Of a DNA stretch of 64,000 nt, positions 36,837 to 46,130 are shown one piece after another. The notes below the pieces were generated by a model. That model was given only the letters and a program-made list of their open reading frames with translations, was not told the DNA's origin and searched no databases. Both the position numbers and the translations under genes were made by a program. Position 1 is the first letter of the stretch, and the number at the start of each line of letters is the position of its first letter. The DNA is from Geomonas diazotrophica (GTDB taxonomy: Bacteria; Desulfobacterota; Desulfuromonadia; Geobacterales; Geobacteraceae). Where the stretch lies: contig NZ_JAHLMF010000009.1 of assembly GCF_018919385.1 (NCBI RefSeq), positions 1-64,000 on the forward strand. The letters are read 5' to 3'.

Positions 36837-37970
36837 CTACGGACCGTGGCGCTTCTTCATCAGCCGAAGCAGCCATCCGTCCCTGAGCGCCAGCGCCGCG
36901 TGGGGACAAAGCTCCCGACAGCAGAAGCAGCGGATGCAGCGCTGGTAGTCGAAACGGAGCCGCCCCCCCTCCACCCGTATCGCCGCCGGCGGGCAGGCCT
37001 TGACGCAGACACCGCAGAGTTCGCACTTGCCGGGCGCGACCTCGGGACGGGAGGTGAACTGGTTTCTGAGCCGGTTCTTCAGGAACCCCGGGAGCCCGAA
37101 CTGGACGTCGGAAAGATGGGGGAGCCGGAGCGGGCGCTCCAGCACCGTTTCGGGGTCACCCCCCACAACCGTCACCTCCTCGGGCCGGGTACCGGGGAGC
37201 CCCATGCGCCGGGCCGCGTTCTCCAGGTAGAGGAGCGCCCTCGGTATACCCGCCACCCGCGCGGCGACCTGGTCCACGGCAACCGCGTTGTCCCCGGCCA
37301 GAAGCACGCCGACCTGGCAGGGGTCGCCGCTCCCCGGGCCGTTCCCCTCCATGGCGACCACCGCGTCGACGATGTTCAGATCCGGTTCGCGCAGCCGGTA
37401 CAGTTCGAGGAGCATGCTGGCGAAGAGCTCCTTGTCCGCCCCGGCCTTCAGGTGCCAGGCGGCCTTGGCGGTCCCCACCACGGCACCGAACAGGTTCTTG
37501 ACGCAGCAGGTCATGGTCATCATCTCGTGGGTCTTCAGCTTGGGGAGGTTGATCAGGCGGTCCGCCTCGAGGTACGGGCGCGCCAGCTCGAACTCCTTGA
37601 AGGTGCCCACCCCCGCCACGGGGAGCGCCTCGGTGAAGGGGACGAACTCCGCCCCGGTCTCCTCGATGACCGCCATCATGCCCGAGCGTTCCGCCACGCG
37701 GCGACCGCTCCCCACCCCCGGTGAGTCTCCCACCAGAGGCACGCCACCCGCCCGGCGCACCTCGAGGATCACGGCGCGCAGCAGCTCCGGGTGCGTGGTG
37801 ACCGCCGCCTCGGGCGGCTTGGCCGAGAGGAGGTTCGGTTTGATCAGCACCCGCTCCCCCGGCTTCACGTAACGCCCCATCCCCCCCAGCGGTTCCAGGA
37901 GCCGGGCCACCGCATCACGCACCTCTTCGCGCCCGTATCCCGAAACCCGCTCCAGCACCACCTGATACAT
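36837..37970 (-). CDS. DUF362 domain protein with 4Fe-4S ferredoxin domain
   Basis: A 377-aa protein with an N-terminal DUF362 domain (VLIKPNLLSAKPPEAAVTTH, then GDSPGVGSG and INLPKLKTHEMMTMTCCVKN). The C-terminus holds two 4Fe-4S clusters: CELCGVCVKACPPAAI and CIRCFCCRELCPHAAL. Such proteins are presumed iron-sulfur redox proteins, but no defined substrate is known. The ATG at 37970 has GGGAGGATGAG just upstream. In-frame codons further upstream overlap the divergent recombinase gene antisense and are not coding. Confidence 0.9.
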   Translation of the reverse strand: MYQVVLERVSGYGREEVRDAVARLLEPLGGMGRYVKPGERVLIKPNLLSAKPPEAAVTTHPELLRAVILEVRRAGGVPLVGDSPGVGSGRRVAERSGMMAVIEETGAEFVPFTEALPVAGVGTFKEFELARPYLEADRLINLPKLKTHEMMTMTCCVKNLFGAVVGTAKAAWHLKAGADKELFASMLLELYRLREPDLNIVDAVVAMEGNGPGSGDPCQVGVLLAGDNAVAVDQVAARVAGIPRALLYLENAARRMGLPGTRPEEVTVVGGDPETVLERPLRLPHLSDVQFGLPGFLKNRLRNQFTSRPEVAPGKCELCGVCVKACPPAAIRVEGGRLRFDYQRCIRCFCCRELCPHAALALRDGWLLRLMKKRHGP

Positions 37971-38030
37971 CTCATCCTCCCGGTTGAAAGCTGTTGTAAA
38001 GTGCCACGGCACTGAGGTAGATTCCATACC

Positions 38031-38906
38031 ATGAAACGGGCCATCGAGCAATTCTGCGACTACCTGGAGACCGAACGCAACGTCTCGCCCCACACCCTTG
38101 CCGCCTACCGGAGCGACCTGGAGCAGTTCGCCTCCTTCCTGGCGCAGCGGAGCGAGCCGCTCCCCGAAGCGGTCGACCACCTCGCCATCAGGCAGTACCT
38201 GGCCCAGTTGCACAAGGGGCACGCCAAGAGTTCCATCGGGCGCAAGCTCTCCGCGATCCGGGCGCTGTTCCGCTTCCTGCTCCGGGAGGGGCGCCTGGAA
38301 AAGAACCCCGCAGAGCTGGTCAGCACACCGAAGAAGGAAAAGCGCCTCCCCTTCCACCTGAACATCGACCAGGTCAGCGCGCTGGTGGAGGCTCCTGCCG
38401 GGAGCAGGCTCCCGCTTCGGGACCGGGCGGTGCTGGAGACCCTCTACTCCTGCGGCATAAGGGTGAGCGAGCTGACGGGGATGAACATCGGGGACCTCGA
38501 CCTGGCCGACGGGGTGGCGCGGGTCATGGGCAAGGGGGGGAAGGAGCGCATCGTGCCGGTAGGCTCCTTTGCCCGGCAGGCCCTGTCCGCCTACCTCGCC
38601 GAGCGCGGCGCCACGGACCCCGGGGAGCCGCTCATCCTGAACAGCCGCGGCAAGAGGATCAACCGGCGCAGCGTCACGCGCATCGTGGACACCCACATGC
38701 TGCTCATCGCCGCCATGCGCAAGGTCTCCCCGCACACGCTGCGCCACACCTTCGCCACCCACCTTCTGGAAGGGGGGGCCGACCTGCGTGCCATCCAGGA
38801 GCTCTTGGGGCACGCCTCGCTCTCCACCACCCAGAAGTACACCCACGTCAGCATAGACAAGCTGATGGAGGTGTACGACCAGGCCCACCCCAAGGCCCGC
38901 GGGTAG
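38031..38906 (+). CDS. xerC: Tyrosine recombinase XerC/XerD
   Basis: A 291-aa tyrosine recombinase of Xer size that resolves chromosome dimers at dif. The N-terminal SAM-like core-binding domain contains [20 protein letters not shown]. The catalytic domain has the residues R ([14 protein letters not shown]), K in [19 protein letters not shown] ([20 protein letters not shown]), the second H in [13 protein letters not shown], and the nucleophile Tyr in TQKYTHVS. Full length and no phage genes nearby support the house-keeping role. XerC versus XerD is not certain from one gene. It is divergent from the DUF362 gene with a 60-base spacer. Confidence 0.92.
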   Translation: MKRAIEQFCDYLETERNVSPHTLAAYRSDLEQFASFLAQRSEPLPEAVDHLAIRQYLAQLHKGHAKSSIGRKLSAIRALFRFLLREGRLEKNPAELVSTPKKEKRLPFHLNIDQVSALVEAPAGSRLPLRDRAVLETLYSCGIRVSELTGMNIGDLDLADGVARVMGKGGKERIVPVGSFARQALSAYLAERGATDPGEPLILNSRGKRINRRSVTRIVDTHMLLIAAMRKVSPHTLRHTFATHLLEGGADLRAIQELLGHASLSTTQKYTHVSIDKLMEVYDQAHPKARG

Positions 38907-38952
38907 CCGTAGCGGCGAGACCATCTGCCGGCGTGCCCGCCCCGCATCAAAG

Positions 38953-38987
38953 AAAAAGGCCCCACCGTTTCCGGCGGGGCCTTTTTT
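38953..38987. terminator. Bidirectional terminator between xerC and the CoA-transferase gene
   Basis: AAAAAGGCCCC and GGGGCCTTTTTT arms with inner CCG/CGG pairing around TTTC. It lies between two convergent genes and has A/T runs on both sides. Confidence 0.9.
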
Positions 38988-39007
38988 GCTGCTTTTGCTG
39001 CGAGCGG

Positions 39008-40606
39008 TTAGTCTTCGCAGAGATCGATCTTCACATCCCAGTTCTTGAGCTTCATGGTGCCGTTCTTCTCAAGGTTGAGGTGCATCTTGAAGGCGCGATC
39101 CCAAAGCTGCGGCTCGTGGCCGACCTTCCTCGCCAGGCAGTCCTTCTCGGCGATGTTGAGGTACTCGGTGAGCTGCGCCTTGTAGTCCGGGTGCGCGCAC
39201 TTCTCGATGATGCGACGGGCGCGCTCTTTCGGAGCCAGGCCGCGCAGGTCGGCCAGACCCTGCTCGGTGATGACGCAGTCGAGGTCGTGCTCGGTGTGGT
39301 CGATGTGCGAGCAGTGCGGCACGACGCAGGAGATACCGGTCGGGTCGGTCTTGCTCGGACGGGAGGACGGGGTGTGCATCATCTTCAGGAAGCCGTTCCT
39401 CAGGAAGTCGCCGGAGCCGCCCAGGCCGTTGATCATGCGGGTACCGCCGACCAGGGTGGAGTTGGCGTGAGCGAAGATGTCGATCTCCACCGGGGTGTTC
39501 ATGGCGATGCAGCCCAGACGACGAATCGGCTCCGGTGCGTTGGAGATGGAGAGCGGACGCAGGGTGATCTTGTCGAAGTACTTGTCCATGTTCTCGAAGA
39601 AGCGCGGGAAGCCCGGGCTGGCCGAGAGGGACAGCGAGCAGGAGGAAGCCGCGTCGAGCTTGCCGGAGTCAAAGAGGTCCAGCATGGTGTCCTGGAGCAC
39701 CTCGGTGTAGACGGTCAGGTTCTTGAAGGGGCCTTTGGCCAGACCGCCGATGACGGCGTTGGCGATGGAGCCTACGCCCGACTGGATCGGGAGCAGGTTC
39801 TTCGGCAGACGGCCCGCTTTCACCTCGGTGGTGAAGAAGTCGATGATGTGGTTCGCGATCGCCTCGGAGGTGTCATCCTGCTCGGCGAAGGCGCGGCCCT
39901 GGTCACGCAGCTTGGACTCGACCACGGCAACTACCTTGCTCGGATCGCACGGGATGGAGGTGGAACCGATCCTTTCCCCGGCGTGGGTGATGCCGAAGAT
40001 CTGACGGTTCGGCGGGGTGAGCGGGGTCAAGAGGTCGTGGATCCCTTCGAAGGAGGGCTGTCCGGTGTTCACCTCGAGGATGATCTTGTCGCAGATCATC
40101 AGGATCTCAGGGATAACGCCGCAGGAAGAGGTCGGCACCAGGGAGCCGTCTTCCTTGATGGCGGAGACTTCGATGATGGCGAGGTCGAGTTTGCCGCTCT
40201 CGGAGTCCTTGGTGTAGAAGCCGTAGCCCAGGTCCTGTGCGAACAGGGAGAGGTGCTTGTCGCCCATGCGGATGCGGCCGGAGTTGATGCCGGCGGCGAT
40301 GTTCTTGCCGGTCTGGTACGGCCAGCGGCGGTCGATCATGTCCAGAGTCGCCCAACGGTCTTCGGTCTCGGCACCAACGGAGGCCCCGATGAAGAGGTTG
40401 AACTTCAGCTTGCCCTGCAGGTTGTTCTTCTCAACATGGTCAGCCAGGGCGATGGGCACCACTTTCGGGTAACCAGCCGGGGTGAAGCCGGACCAGCCGA
40501 GGTTCATCCCGTTCTTGAAGAACTCAATGGTCTGCTCGGGAGCCATGACCTTGTTCAAAAGTTGTTTGCATTTTACCCGGTCTTGAAGTGTGCCGTACTC
40601 GGACAT
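39008..40606 (-). CDS. Succinyl-CoA:acetate CoA-transferase (acetyl-CoA hydrolase/transferase family)
   Basis: A 532-aa family I CoA-transferase. FNLFIGASVGAETEDRWATL and LDLAIIEVSAIKEDGSLVPT lie in the N-terminal half. The C-terminal half has QSGVGSIANAVIGGL, and the catalytic glutamate is expected in FKNLTVYTEVLQDTMLDLFD. FAHANSTLVGGTRMINGLGG and ITEQGLADLRGLAPKERARR are typical of AarC/Cat1-type enzymes. In Geobacter such enzymes activate acetate with succinyl-CoA and close the TCA cycle (established knowledge; application here is inference). The start is ATG 40606 with AGGAGG upstream. It has its own promoter and terminator. Confidence 0.9.
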   Translation of the reverse strand: MSEYGTLQDRVKCKQLLNKVMAPEQTIEFFKNGMNLGWSGFTPAGYPKVVPIALADHVEKNNLQGKLKFNLFIGASVGAETEDRWATLDMIDRRWPYQTGKNIAAGINSGRIRMGDKHLSLFAQDLGYGFYTKDSESGKLDLAIIEVSAIKEDGSLVPTSSCGVIPEILMICDKIILEVNTGQPSFEGIHDLLTPLTPPNRQIFGITHAGERIGSTSIPCDPSKVVAVVESKLRDQGRAFAEQDDTSEAIANHIIDFFTTEVKAGRLPKNLLPIQSGVGSIANAVIGGLAKGPFKNLTVYTEVLQDTMLDLFDSGKLDAASSCSLSLSASPGFPRFFENMDKYFDKITLRPLSISNAPEPIRRLGCIAMNTPVEIDIFAHANSTLVGGTRMINGLGGSGDFLRNGFLKMMHTPSSRPSKTDPTGISCVVPHCSHIDHTEHDLDCVITEQGLADLRGLAPKERARRIIEKCAHPDYKAQLTEYLNIAEKDCLARKVGHEPQLWDRAFKMHLNLEKNGTMKLKNWDVKIDLCED

Positions 40607-40747
40607 ATCTGCCTCCTGTTTTGTTTTGATGTTTACGACAAAATCAGCGTAAAGCTGACAAATCACATGGTTTTCTGCGCCACGCCGCACGCGGTAAATA
40701 CCTTGCTTGGCGTGATTTTGCTCGCTTTGGGTGAAAATTAGAACTGA

Positions 40748-40776
40748 ATTCTACTTAAGGGCGCCCACAGAGTCAA
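40748..40776 (-). promoter_or_regulatory. Promoter of the CoA-transferase gene
   Basis: TTGACT (40771-40776) and TAGAAT (40748-40753) on the minus strand, spacer 17. The leader is ~135 bases and contains the hairpin TCAGC-TTTAC-GCTGA. Confidence 0.7.
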
Positions 40777-41195
40777 CTAAAAAGCCGTAACGCCCCGTAC
40801 CGCTCCCCTGCCCCCCGAAAACCTCGATCCCGGCGTGGCACGGCCGCATCCGGAGGGACCTACGGGTATGTATACAGTATGCAATCTAATCTGAACTTGC
40901 CGTTCACGTCAAGAATAAAAAGTTGTTTCGTGCGCCTGGAGACGCCGCGCCGGCCACGGCCGAAGCGCTTTGTTCTGTTAAATTGGGTATTTTCATGAAG
41001 GAAAGAGTTCGGGCGCGGATGGAAATTTTTCTTTCAATTCTGCCCCTCTATGCGACGACGCCGCGGCGCCCCGGGGCGGGGCCGCGGCAGGATGGACCGC
41101 CTGCCGGCTTGAAGCCGCCACCCCGGTGGGCGCTGCAGCGGCGGCCACCGCCTGCAGCGCGTCTTACACAAAAATAAAACAAAAGGAGGGTGGTC
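40777..41195. other. Long intergenic region with clustered GC-rich hairpins
   Basis: No convincing gene is seen. An AT-rich part contains the 8-bp palindrome TGTATACA at 40869-40876, with GTATG on one side and GTATGC on the other, possibly an operator. From ~41059 to 41160 several tight inverted repeats follow each other: GCCGCGGC..GCCGCGGC, GGCAGG..CCTGCC, CCACC..GGTGG and CGCTGCAG..CTGCAGCG. A rightward 84-codon frame here has no family similarity and no convincing start. Confidence 0.45.
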
Positions 41196-41239
41196 GGCGG
41201 CTCCGCTCAAGCGGCTGACGTGCAGGAGGCGGAGCCGCC
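41196..41239 (-). terminator. Terminator of the chemoreceptor gene
   Basis: GGCGGCTCCGC and GCGGAGCCGCC form an 11-bp stem. On the minus strand a T-rich tract (TTTTGTTTTATTTTT) follows ~11 bases later. Confidence 0.6.
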
Positions 41240-41275
41240 ACGGGGGCGGCCGTTTCCGGGCGTCCGGAGGCGGCG

Positions 41276-43357
41276 CTACTTGGCGAGGTATCCGAGCCGG
41301 ACGGCGCCCCAGTGCCGGTTGTTCAGGACGATCGGGGTGGAGATGTCGTTCATGATCTCCCCGGTGTCCCTCATGTAGGTCTGCAGCAGGTACGGCTCGG
41401 TGTTCTGGGCCGCCTTGAGGCCGGTCTTGTCGTCGAAGATCCGCTTGGTCCGGTTGTTCACCTTATCGGTTTCCGGGTCGCCGGTCAGAGGCTTGGAATA
41501 GCGGAGGTTGTGGCAAGGGACGTAGCCGTGGTCGTCGACGCAGATGGCGAAGAAGATGGTCCCCTTGCGCCCCAGGACCTCCTCCTGCACCGGCGAGACA
41601 TACTGGTCGAAGAAGCCGTCGAACGCGGTGTGGAACTTCTGCGGCGAGGTGTTGGCAATGGGGCGGTAGTTGCGGTCGAAGAGGTCGGCCATGGTGATCT
41701 TGCCCGAGGCGACCCCCTGTTCCAGGGTCGAGGTAAGCTTGTCCCTCAACTCCGTGGCGAGACTCTTCATCTCGTCGTGCCGGTTGCCTACGCTGAACTT
41801 CCCGACCGTGGAGAAAATCTGCTCCGCCACCCGGGTCAGGTCGGTGAAGGCCCGGTCGCTTTCCCGCATGTCCTCGTGCACCCCGGAGGCGGAGTTGGAA
41901 ACGTTGTGGATCTTCTCCGCGATCTCGTTGGTGGTGGCACTCTGTTCCTCGGTCGCGGAGGCGATCTGGTTGATGAGCTGCGCGGTCTCGCCCGCCAACC
42001 CCAGTATCCGCTCCAGGCACTCCCGGGCCGCCGCCGACTTCTCGACGCCGTCTTCCACCCGCCCCTGCTCCTCGGTGATGGAGCGGGCCGCCTCGCGGCT
42101 CTCGATCTGGATGTTGGTGATGATCTTGGCGATCTCCTTGGTGGAGGTGGCTGTCTTCTCCGAGAGCATCTTCACCTCGTCGGCGACCACCGCGAAGCCG
42201 CGTCCGTGCTCACCGGCACGCGCCGCCTCGATGGCGGCGTTGAGGGCCAGAAGCTTGGTCTGGTCCGCGATGTCCTCGATGAGGACGATGATGTCGCCGA
42301 TCTGGGCCGACGAAGTCTCCAGCCGCTCCACGGTCCCCAGGGTCTGCGCCACGTTCTCCCGGATCAGGGTGATCGAGTTGCAGGCGCTGTCCACGACGCT
42401 CATGCCGCGGTTGGCCGCCTCGTCGACCTCGGAGGAGAACTCCGCCGCCTGGTGGGTGTTGCCGGCCACGACGTTGAGGGTCGCCGCCATCTCCTCGGTG
42501 GCAACCGCAACCGCCTCGGAACGCTGCTTCTGTTCCGCCGCGGAGGTGACCGTCTTCGCCGCGCGGGTGGAAACATGGCACAGCGAGATCGAGATGTTCT
42601 CGGCGAGGTCGTAGATCACCGTGATCGTCTCGCGCAGCTTTCGGACCAGGTGGTTGATATGGCGCGCCAGGTCGCCGATCTCGTCATCGGAGCGGACCGG
42701 AATCTCCTTAGTGAGGTCCCCCTCCCCTTCGGCGATGTCCCTGAGCTTCTCTGAGAAGAAGAGGATCTCCCGCATCACCGATTTCCTGAAGAAGAAGTAC
42801 ATCCCCCCCATCATGCAGCCGAAAAAGATGCATCCCGCCCCCACCAGGATGGCGATCATCCTGACCGCGCTCTGGTAGCCATCCTCGAGGGACGAGGTTA
42901 AAAGTACGGCCCCGAGGTACTTGTCGCCGGCATCGTGGCACTGCTGGCAGCGTTGTTCGTTCTTCATCGGGACCGCGGAACGAAGGGTGTGGATGCCGCC
43001 GACCGCCTCCCGCTTCTCGACCCGCTTCCCGGTGACGAAGCTCTCGGCGACGTCCTTGTTCGCCGCCCCGGTCACCGGATCCTTCGCATCCTTTCCGAAG
43101 ACCTGGAGGTCAAAGCCGAAGTGCTGCGCCTTCGCCGTCTGGGCCAGGTTCAGCACCGACTTCGTGTCGTCCTTCATCATGAAAGCGGAGATCTCGTCGA
43201 TGATGACGGCCGACATGGTGCGGCTGTTCTGCTCCTGCAGCTTCATGGTGGAACTGTACTGGAGCCAGATGGCCAGGCATCCCACTATGGCGATCCCGAC
43301 CAACAGGTTGATACCGACGATAGCGAGTATCTTGTGCATCAGCTTGTTCTTGAACAT
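41276..43357 (-). CDS. Methyl-accepting chemotaxis protein with periplasmic c-type haem motif
   Basis: A 693-aa chemoreceptor. TM1 lies near the N-terminus ([20 protein letters not shown]). A periplasmic sensor of ~155 residues contains [18 protein letters not shown], a CxxCH c-haem site. TM2 is [20 protein letters not shown], then comes a HAMP domain. The signalling domain carries the hairpin tip [20 protein letters not shown]. Beyond it, a ~150-residue C-terminal domain ([31 protein letters not shown]) resembles the PAS/Cache-like C-terminal module of some MCPs. Haem-bearing MCP sensor domains are known in Geobacter and are thought to sense redox state or gas ligands. The start is the second of two adjacent ATGs, after GGGAGG. 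Confidence 0.9.
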   Translation of the reverse strand: MFKNKLMHKILAIVGINLLVGIAIVGCLAIWLQYSSTMKLQEQNSRTMSAVIIDEISAFMMKDDTKSVLNLAQTAKAQHFGFDLQVFGKDAKDPVTGAANKDVAESFVTGKRVEKREAVGGIHTLRSAVPMKNEQRCQQCHDAGDKYLGAVLLTSSLEDGYQSAVRMIAILVGAGCIFFGCMMGGMYFFFRKSVMREILFFSEKLRDIAEGEGDLTKEIPVRSDDEIGDLARHINHLVRKLRETITVIYDLAENISISLCHVSTRAAKTVTSAAEQKQRSEAVAVATEEMAATLNVVAGNTHQAAEFSSEVDEAANRGMSVVDSACNSITLIRENVAQTLGTVERLETSSAQIGDIIVLIEDIADQTKLLALNAAIEAARAGEHGRGFAVVADEVKMLSEKTATSTKEIAKIITNIQIESREAARSITEEQGRVEDGVEKSAAARECLERILGLAGETAQLINQIASATEEQSATTNEIAEKIHNVSNSASGVHEDMRESDRAFTDLTRVAEQIFSTVGKFSVGNRHDEMKSLATELRDKLTSTLEQGVASGKITMADLFDRNYRPIANTSPQKFHTAFDGFFDQYVSPVQEEVLGRKGTIFFAICVDDHGYVPCHNLRYSKPLTGDPETDKVNNRTKRIFDDKTGLKAAQNTEPYLLQTYMRDTGEIMNDISTPIVLNNRHWGAVRLGYLAK

Positions 43358-43566
43358 CATACCTCCCAGGTGGGCGCGAGAACCCTCAGTCAGTACTGTG
43401 ACTATCGGCAAATGCCTCCCCACCTTTAGAAACAGCGTTTAAAATTATCAATATTTAATTCAACCGAACCTCACACGGCGACTCCGTTCACGGTCTCTTG
43501 ATTTCGGTCAAAAGCCGGCAGTGCAATGGATGGTATCATTGATACAAATCGGCAAGGGAGGACACC

Positions 43567-44007
43567 ATGAACGGGATAGACGAACAGGAGCTCTTTCGGC
43601 AACTGGTACACAACTGCAATGACGCCATCATCTTCTCTGACAGGGAAGGTTTGATCAGGCTCTGGAACAAGGGGGCGGAGGAGATGCTCGGGTTCAGCGC
43701 CGAGGAGGCGCTGGGGCAGTCGCTCGACATCTTCATCCCGGAAAACCAGCGCGCTCGCCACTGGGAAGGGTACCATCGCGTCATGGAGACCGGCATCACG
43801 CGCTACTCCAAGGATCTGCTGGCGGCCCCCTCCCTGAAAAAGGACGGTTCGCGCGTCTCGACGGAGTTCTCCATGACCATCATCAGGGATGCCCAAGGGA
43901 AGGTCGCCGGAACCGTGGCGGTGATGAGGGACGTGACGGCCCGATGGCAAAAGGAAAAAGCGCTGCGGGCGCGCCTCGCCGAACTGGAAAAGGCGCAGGG
44001 AGCCTAA
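43567..44007 (+). CDS. Single PAS-domain protein
   Basis: A 146-aa soluble protein that consists of one PAS domain (residues ~8-130). LVHNCNDAIIFSDREGLIRL, GFSAEEALGQSLDIFIPENQ and the PAC segment TIIRDAQGKVAGTVAVMRDV are clear. A short C-terminal helix (KALRARLAELEKAQGA) probably mediates dimerisation. There is no output domain; it could be a small sensor or an interaction partner of a kinase. The ATG at 43567 has GGGAGG at good spacing. It is divergent from the chemoreceptor gene. Confidence 0.88.
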   Translation: MNGIDEQELFRQLVHNCNDAIIFSDREGLIRLWNKGAEEMLGFSAEEALGQSLDIFIPENQRARHWEGYHRVMETGITRYSKDLLAAPSLKKDGSRVSTEFSMTIIRDAQGKVAGTVAVMRDVTARWQKEKALRARLAELEKAQGA

Positions 44008-44016
44008 CGGCTCCGT

Positions 44017-44053
44017 AAAAAAAGAGGGCGCCGGGAGTGATCCCGGCGCCCTC
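44017..44053 (-). terminator. Terminator of the bacterioferritin gene
   Basis: GAGGGCGCCGGGA and TCCCGGCGCCCTC form a 13-bp stem. The minus strand then reads TTTTTTTACGG. Confidence 0.9.
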
Positions 44054-44082
44054 AGCTCGCCCTCGTGCTGCCGTTAACGGCG

Positions 44083-44550
44083 TCAACCTACCTGGTCGAC
44101 CAGGTAGTTCTGCACCCCCATCTGCGAGATCTGATCGAGTTGGGCCTCGATGTCGTCGATGTGGTCCTCCTCCTGCTTGAGGATCGATTCCAGCAGCTCC
44201 TTGGTCCCGTTGTCCCCAAGTTCCAGAGCCAGCTTGATGCTCTCGTTGTACCCCTTGATGGCGCTCTCCTCGAGGGCATGGTCGAACTGGTGCATCTTCG
44301 GGATCTCCCCGCCGATGTGGATCGGGTCCAGCCTGCTCACGATCGGCCGCCCCTCCAGAAACAGTATCCGCTCGATCAGCTTCTCCGCATGCTTCATCTC
44401 GGTGATGGCGCGCTCGCGGATGGCGGAGTACAGCCTCTTGTAGCCCCAATTCTCGCACATCTCGGCGTGCACCATGTACTGGTTGGTCGCGGTCAGCTCC
44501 TCCGCCAGGCGTACGTTCAACTGCTCGATCACCCTCTCGTTTCCCTTCAT
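44083..44550 (-). CDS. bfr: Bacterioferritin
   Basis: A 155-aa four-helix ferritin-like protein that oxidises Fe(II) and stores iron in a 24-mer cage. The diiron ligands appear as E in RLAEELTATNQYMVHAEMCE, E and H in AITEMKHAEKLIERILFLEG, E in IKLALELGDN and E/H in ILKQEEDHIDDIEAQL. The methionine in TEMKHAEKL is at the position of the haem-ligating Met52, supporting a haem-containing Bfr. No Bfd ferredoxin gene is adjacent. Confidence 0.95.
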   Translation of the reverse strand: MKGNERVIEQLNVRLAEELTATNQYMVHAEMCENWGYKRLYSAIRERAITEMKHAEKLIERILFLEGRPIVSRLDPIHIGGEIPKMHQFDHALEESAIKGYNESIKLALELGDNGTKELLESILKQEEDHIDDIEAQLDQISQMGVQNYLVDQVG

Positions 44551-44726
44551 GGACGACCTCCTTTTTTGGCGGCCCGGCAGCTGCGGGCGCGTTCGCTTCC
44601 GGCAACCGAAAGGGTGCGCCGGCGTGCGCTGCTAATTTATTCTAATTTAAAACGAATAGATTATACCCGCGCTGGCCTGGTTGGCAATTCAAGAGCCGCT
44701 TAAGAGGGGAGAGGCGAAGAGACCAA

Positions 44727-44759
44727 CAAAAAACGCCGCCCCGCTTTCGCGGGACGGCG
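44727..44759 (-). terminator. Terminator of the upp-uraA operon
   Basis: On the minus strand CGCCGTCCCGC, loop GAAA, GCGGGGCGGCG is followed by TTTTTTG. Confidence 0.85.
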
Positions 44760-44786
44760 CATGTTTTTGCAGCTGGGGAAAGGGTG

Positions 44787-46067
44787 CTACGCGACCGTCT
44801 CCTCCGGTTCCTCCTCCACGGCGTCCCCCCCCATCGGGGCGGCCTCCCCTGTCGGGAGCAGCAGGTTCAACAGGATGGCGGCGATGCCGCACAGGCTCAC
44901 GCCGTGCAGGTGCTGACCGGCCACGTTGATGCTGAGCCCGCCGATGCCGAAAACCAGCACCAGCGAGACGATGATCAGGTTGCGCGGGCGGTGCATGTCG
45001 ACCTGGGCGTGGATGAGGGTGTTCAGGCCGACGGAGGCGATGGAGCCGAAAAGGAGCATCATGATCCCCCCCATGACCGGCACCGGGATGGACTGCAGGA
45101 TGGCGTTGAACTTCCCGAAGAAGGCCATGACGACGGCGAAGCCGGCGGCCCAGGTCATGATGACCGGGTTGTAGCAGCGGGTGATCATGACGGCGCCGGT
45201 CACCTCGGCGTAGGTGGTGACCGGAGGTCCCCCCACGAGCGCGGCGGCGCAGACCGCCAGGCCGTCCCCCAGCATGGTGCGGTGCAGCCCCGGCTTCTCG
45301 GTGTAGTCCTTGCCGGTGACCGCTCCGATGGCGACGACGTCGCCCACGTGCTCGATGGCAGGTGCCAGGGCGACCGGGACCATGAACAGGACGGCGGACC
45401 AGTTCCACTCGGGTGTCACGAACTTGGGCACCTCGATCCAGGGGGCCGCCGCGATCTTGGAGAAATCGACCAGGCCGAAGAAGATGGAGACGATGTAACC
45501 CACGGCGACGCCGGAAAGCACCGGCAAGAGGCGGAAGATCCCCCTGGCGCGCACGGCCACGACGGCGGTGGTGGCGAGCGAGATGCCGGCCACGAGGAGC
45601 GCTGTGTCGTAGTCGACCAGCACGGCCTTGCCGTCGCCGGTCTTGCCCATGGCCATGTTGACCGCCACGTTGGCGAGCCCAAGGCCGATGATCATGATGA
45701 TGGGACCTACCACCACCGGCGGCATGATGTGGTGCACGAAGTCGGCGCCGCGCAGGTAGATGGCCAGCGAGAAGGCGAGGTAGAGCCAACCCGCGGCGAA
45801 GAGCCCGCCCATGGTCGAAGGGAGCCCCCAGGTCTGCACGCTGTAGATGATGGGCGCGATGAAGGCGAAGGAGGAGCCGAGGAAGATGGGGACCTGGCGC
45901 TTGGTGCAGAGCTGGAAGATGATGGTGCCCATCCCCGCGCCCAGAAGGGCCATGCTCGGGTTGAGCCCGGTGAGGATCGGAACCAGCACCAGCGCGCCGA
46001 AGGCGACAAAAAGGATCTGCGCGCCGGACAGCGCCTGGCGCCAGACCGGCTCTTTTACTTCAGACAT
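44787..46067 (-). CDS. uraA: Uracil permease (nucleobase:cation symporter 2 family)
   Basis: An inner-membrane uracil/proton symporter of 426 aa with about 14 hydrophobic segments. GAQILFVAFGALVLVPILTG opens it. The NCS2 signature appears as NWSAVLFMVPVALAPAIEHVGDVVAIG, with the key acidic residue in PAIEHVGD, and GGPPVTTYAEVTGAVMITR follows. The C-terminal tail is acidic (EEEPEETVA). I start at ATG 46067, with GAGG eight bases upstream. It is the second gene of an operon with upp, so uptake and salvage of uracil are linked. Confidence 0.93.
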   Translation of the reverse strand: MSEVKEPVWRQALSGAQILFVAFGALVLVPILTGLNPSMALLGAGMGTIIFQLCTKRQVPIFLGSSFAFIAPIIYSVQTWGLPSTMGGLFAAGWLYLAFSLAIYLRGADFVHHIMPPVVVGPIIMIIGLGLANVAVNMAMGKTGDGKAVLVDYDTALLVAGISLATTAVVAVRARGIFRLLPVLSGVAVGYIVSIFFGLVDFSKIAAAPWIEVPKFVTPEWNWSAVLFMVPVALAPAIEHVGDVVAIGAVTGKDYTEKPGLHRTMLGDGLAVCAAALVGGPPVTTYAEVTGAVMITRCYNPVIMTWAAGFAVVMAFFGKFNAILQSIPVPVMGGIMMLLFGSIASVGLNTLIHAQVDMHRPRNLIIVSLVLVFGIGGLSINVAGQHLHGVSLCGIAAILLNLLLPTGEAAPMGGDAVEEEPEETVA

Positions 46068-46130
46068 GCAATAGACCTCGCTTGGAAAATGATACGGAGG
46101 GGACACCCCCGCTAGGGTACGGCAGGGGTG

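Noticed and set aside
36382-36948. 188-codon plus-strand frame across the mini-gene region
   Set aside because: It runs antisense through the terminator and the mini-gene, lacks a Shine-Dalgarno and has no recognisable domain.
36837-38924. 695-codon minus-strand frame ending with the DUF362 protein
   Set aside because: Its first ~318 codons are antisense to xerC. Family similarity begins at the ATG at 37970 with a good Shine-Dalgarno.
40923-41177. 84-codon plus-strand frame in the long intergenic region
   Set aside because: Composition follows the GC-rich hairpins (Pro/Arg/Ala-rich end), with no family similarity and no clear ribosome binding site.
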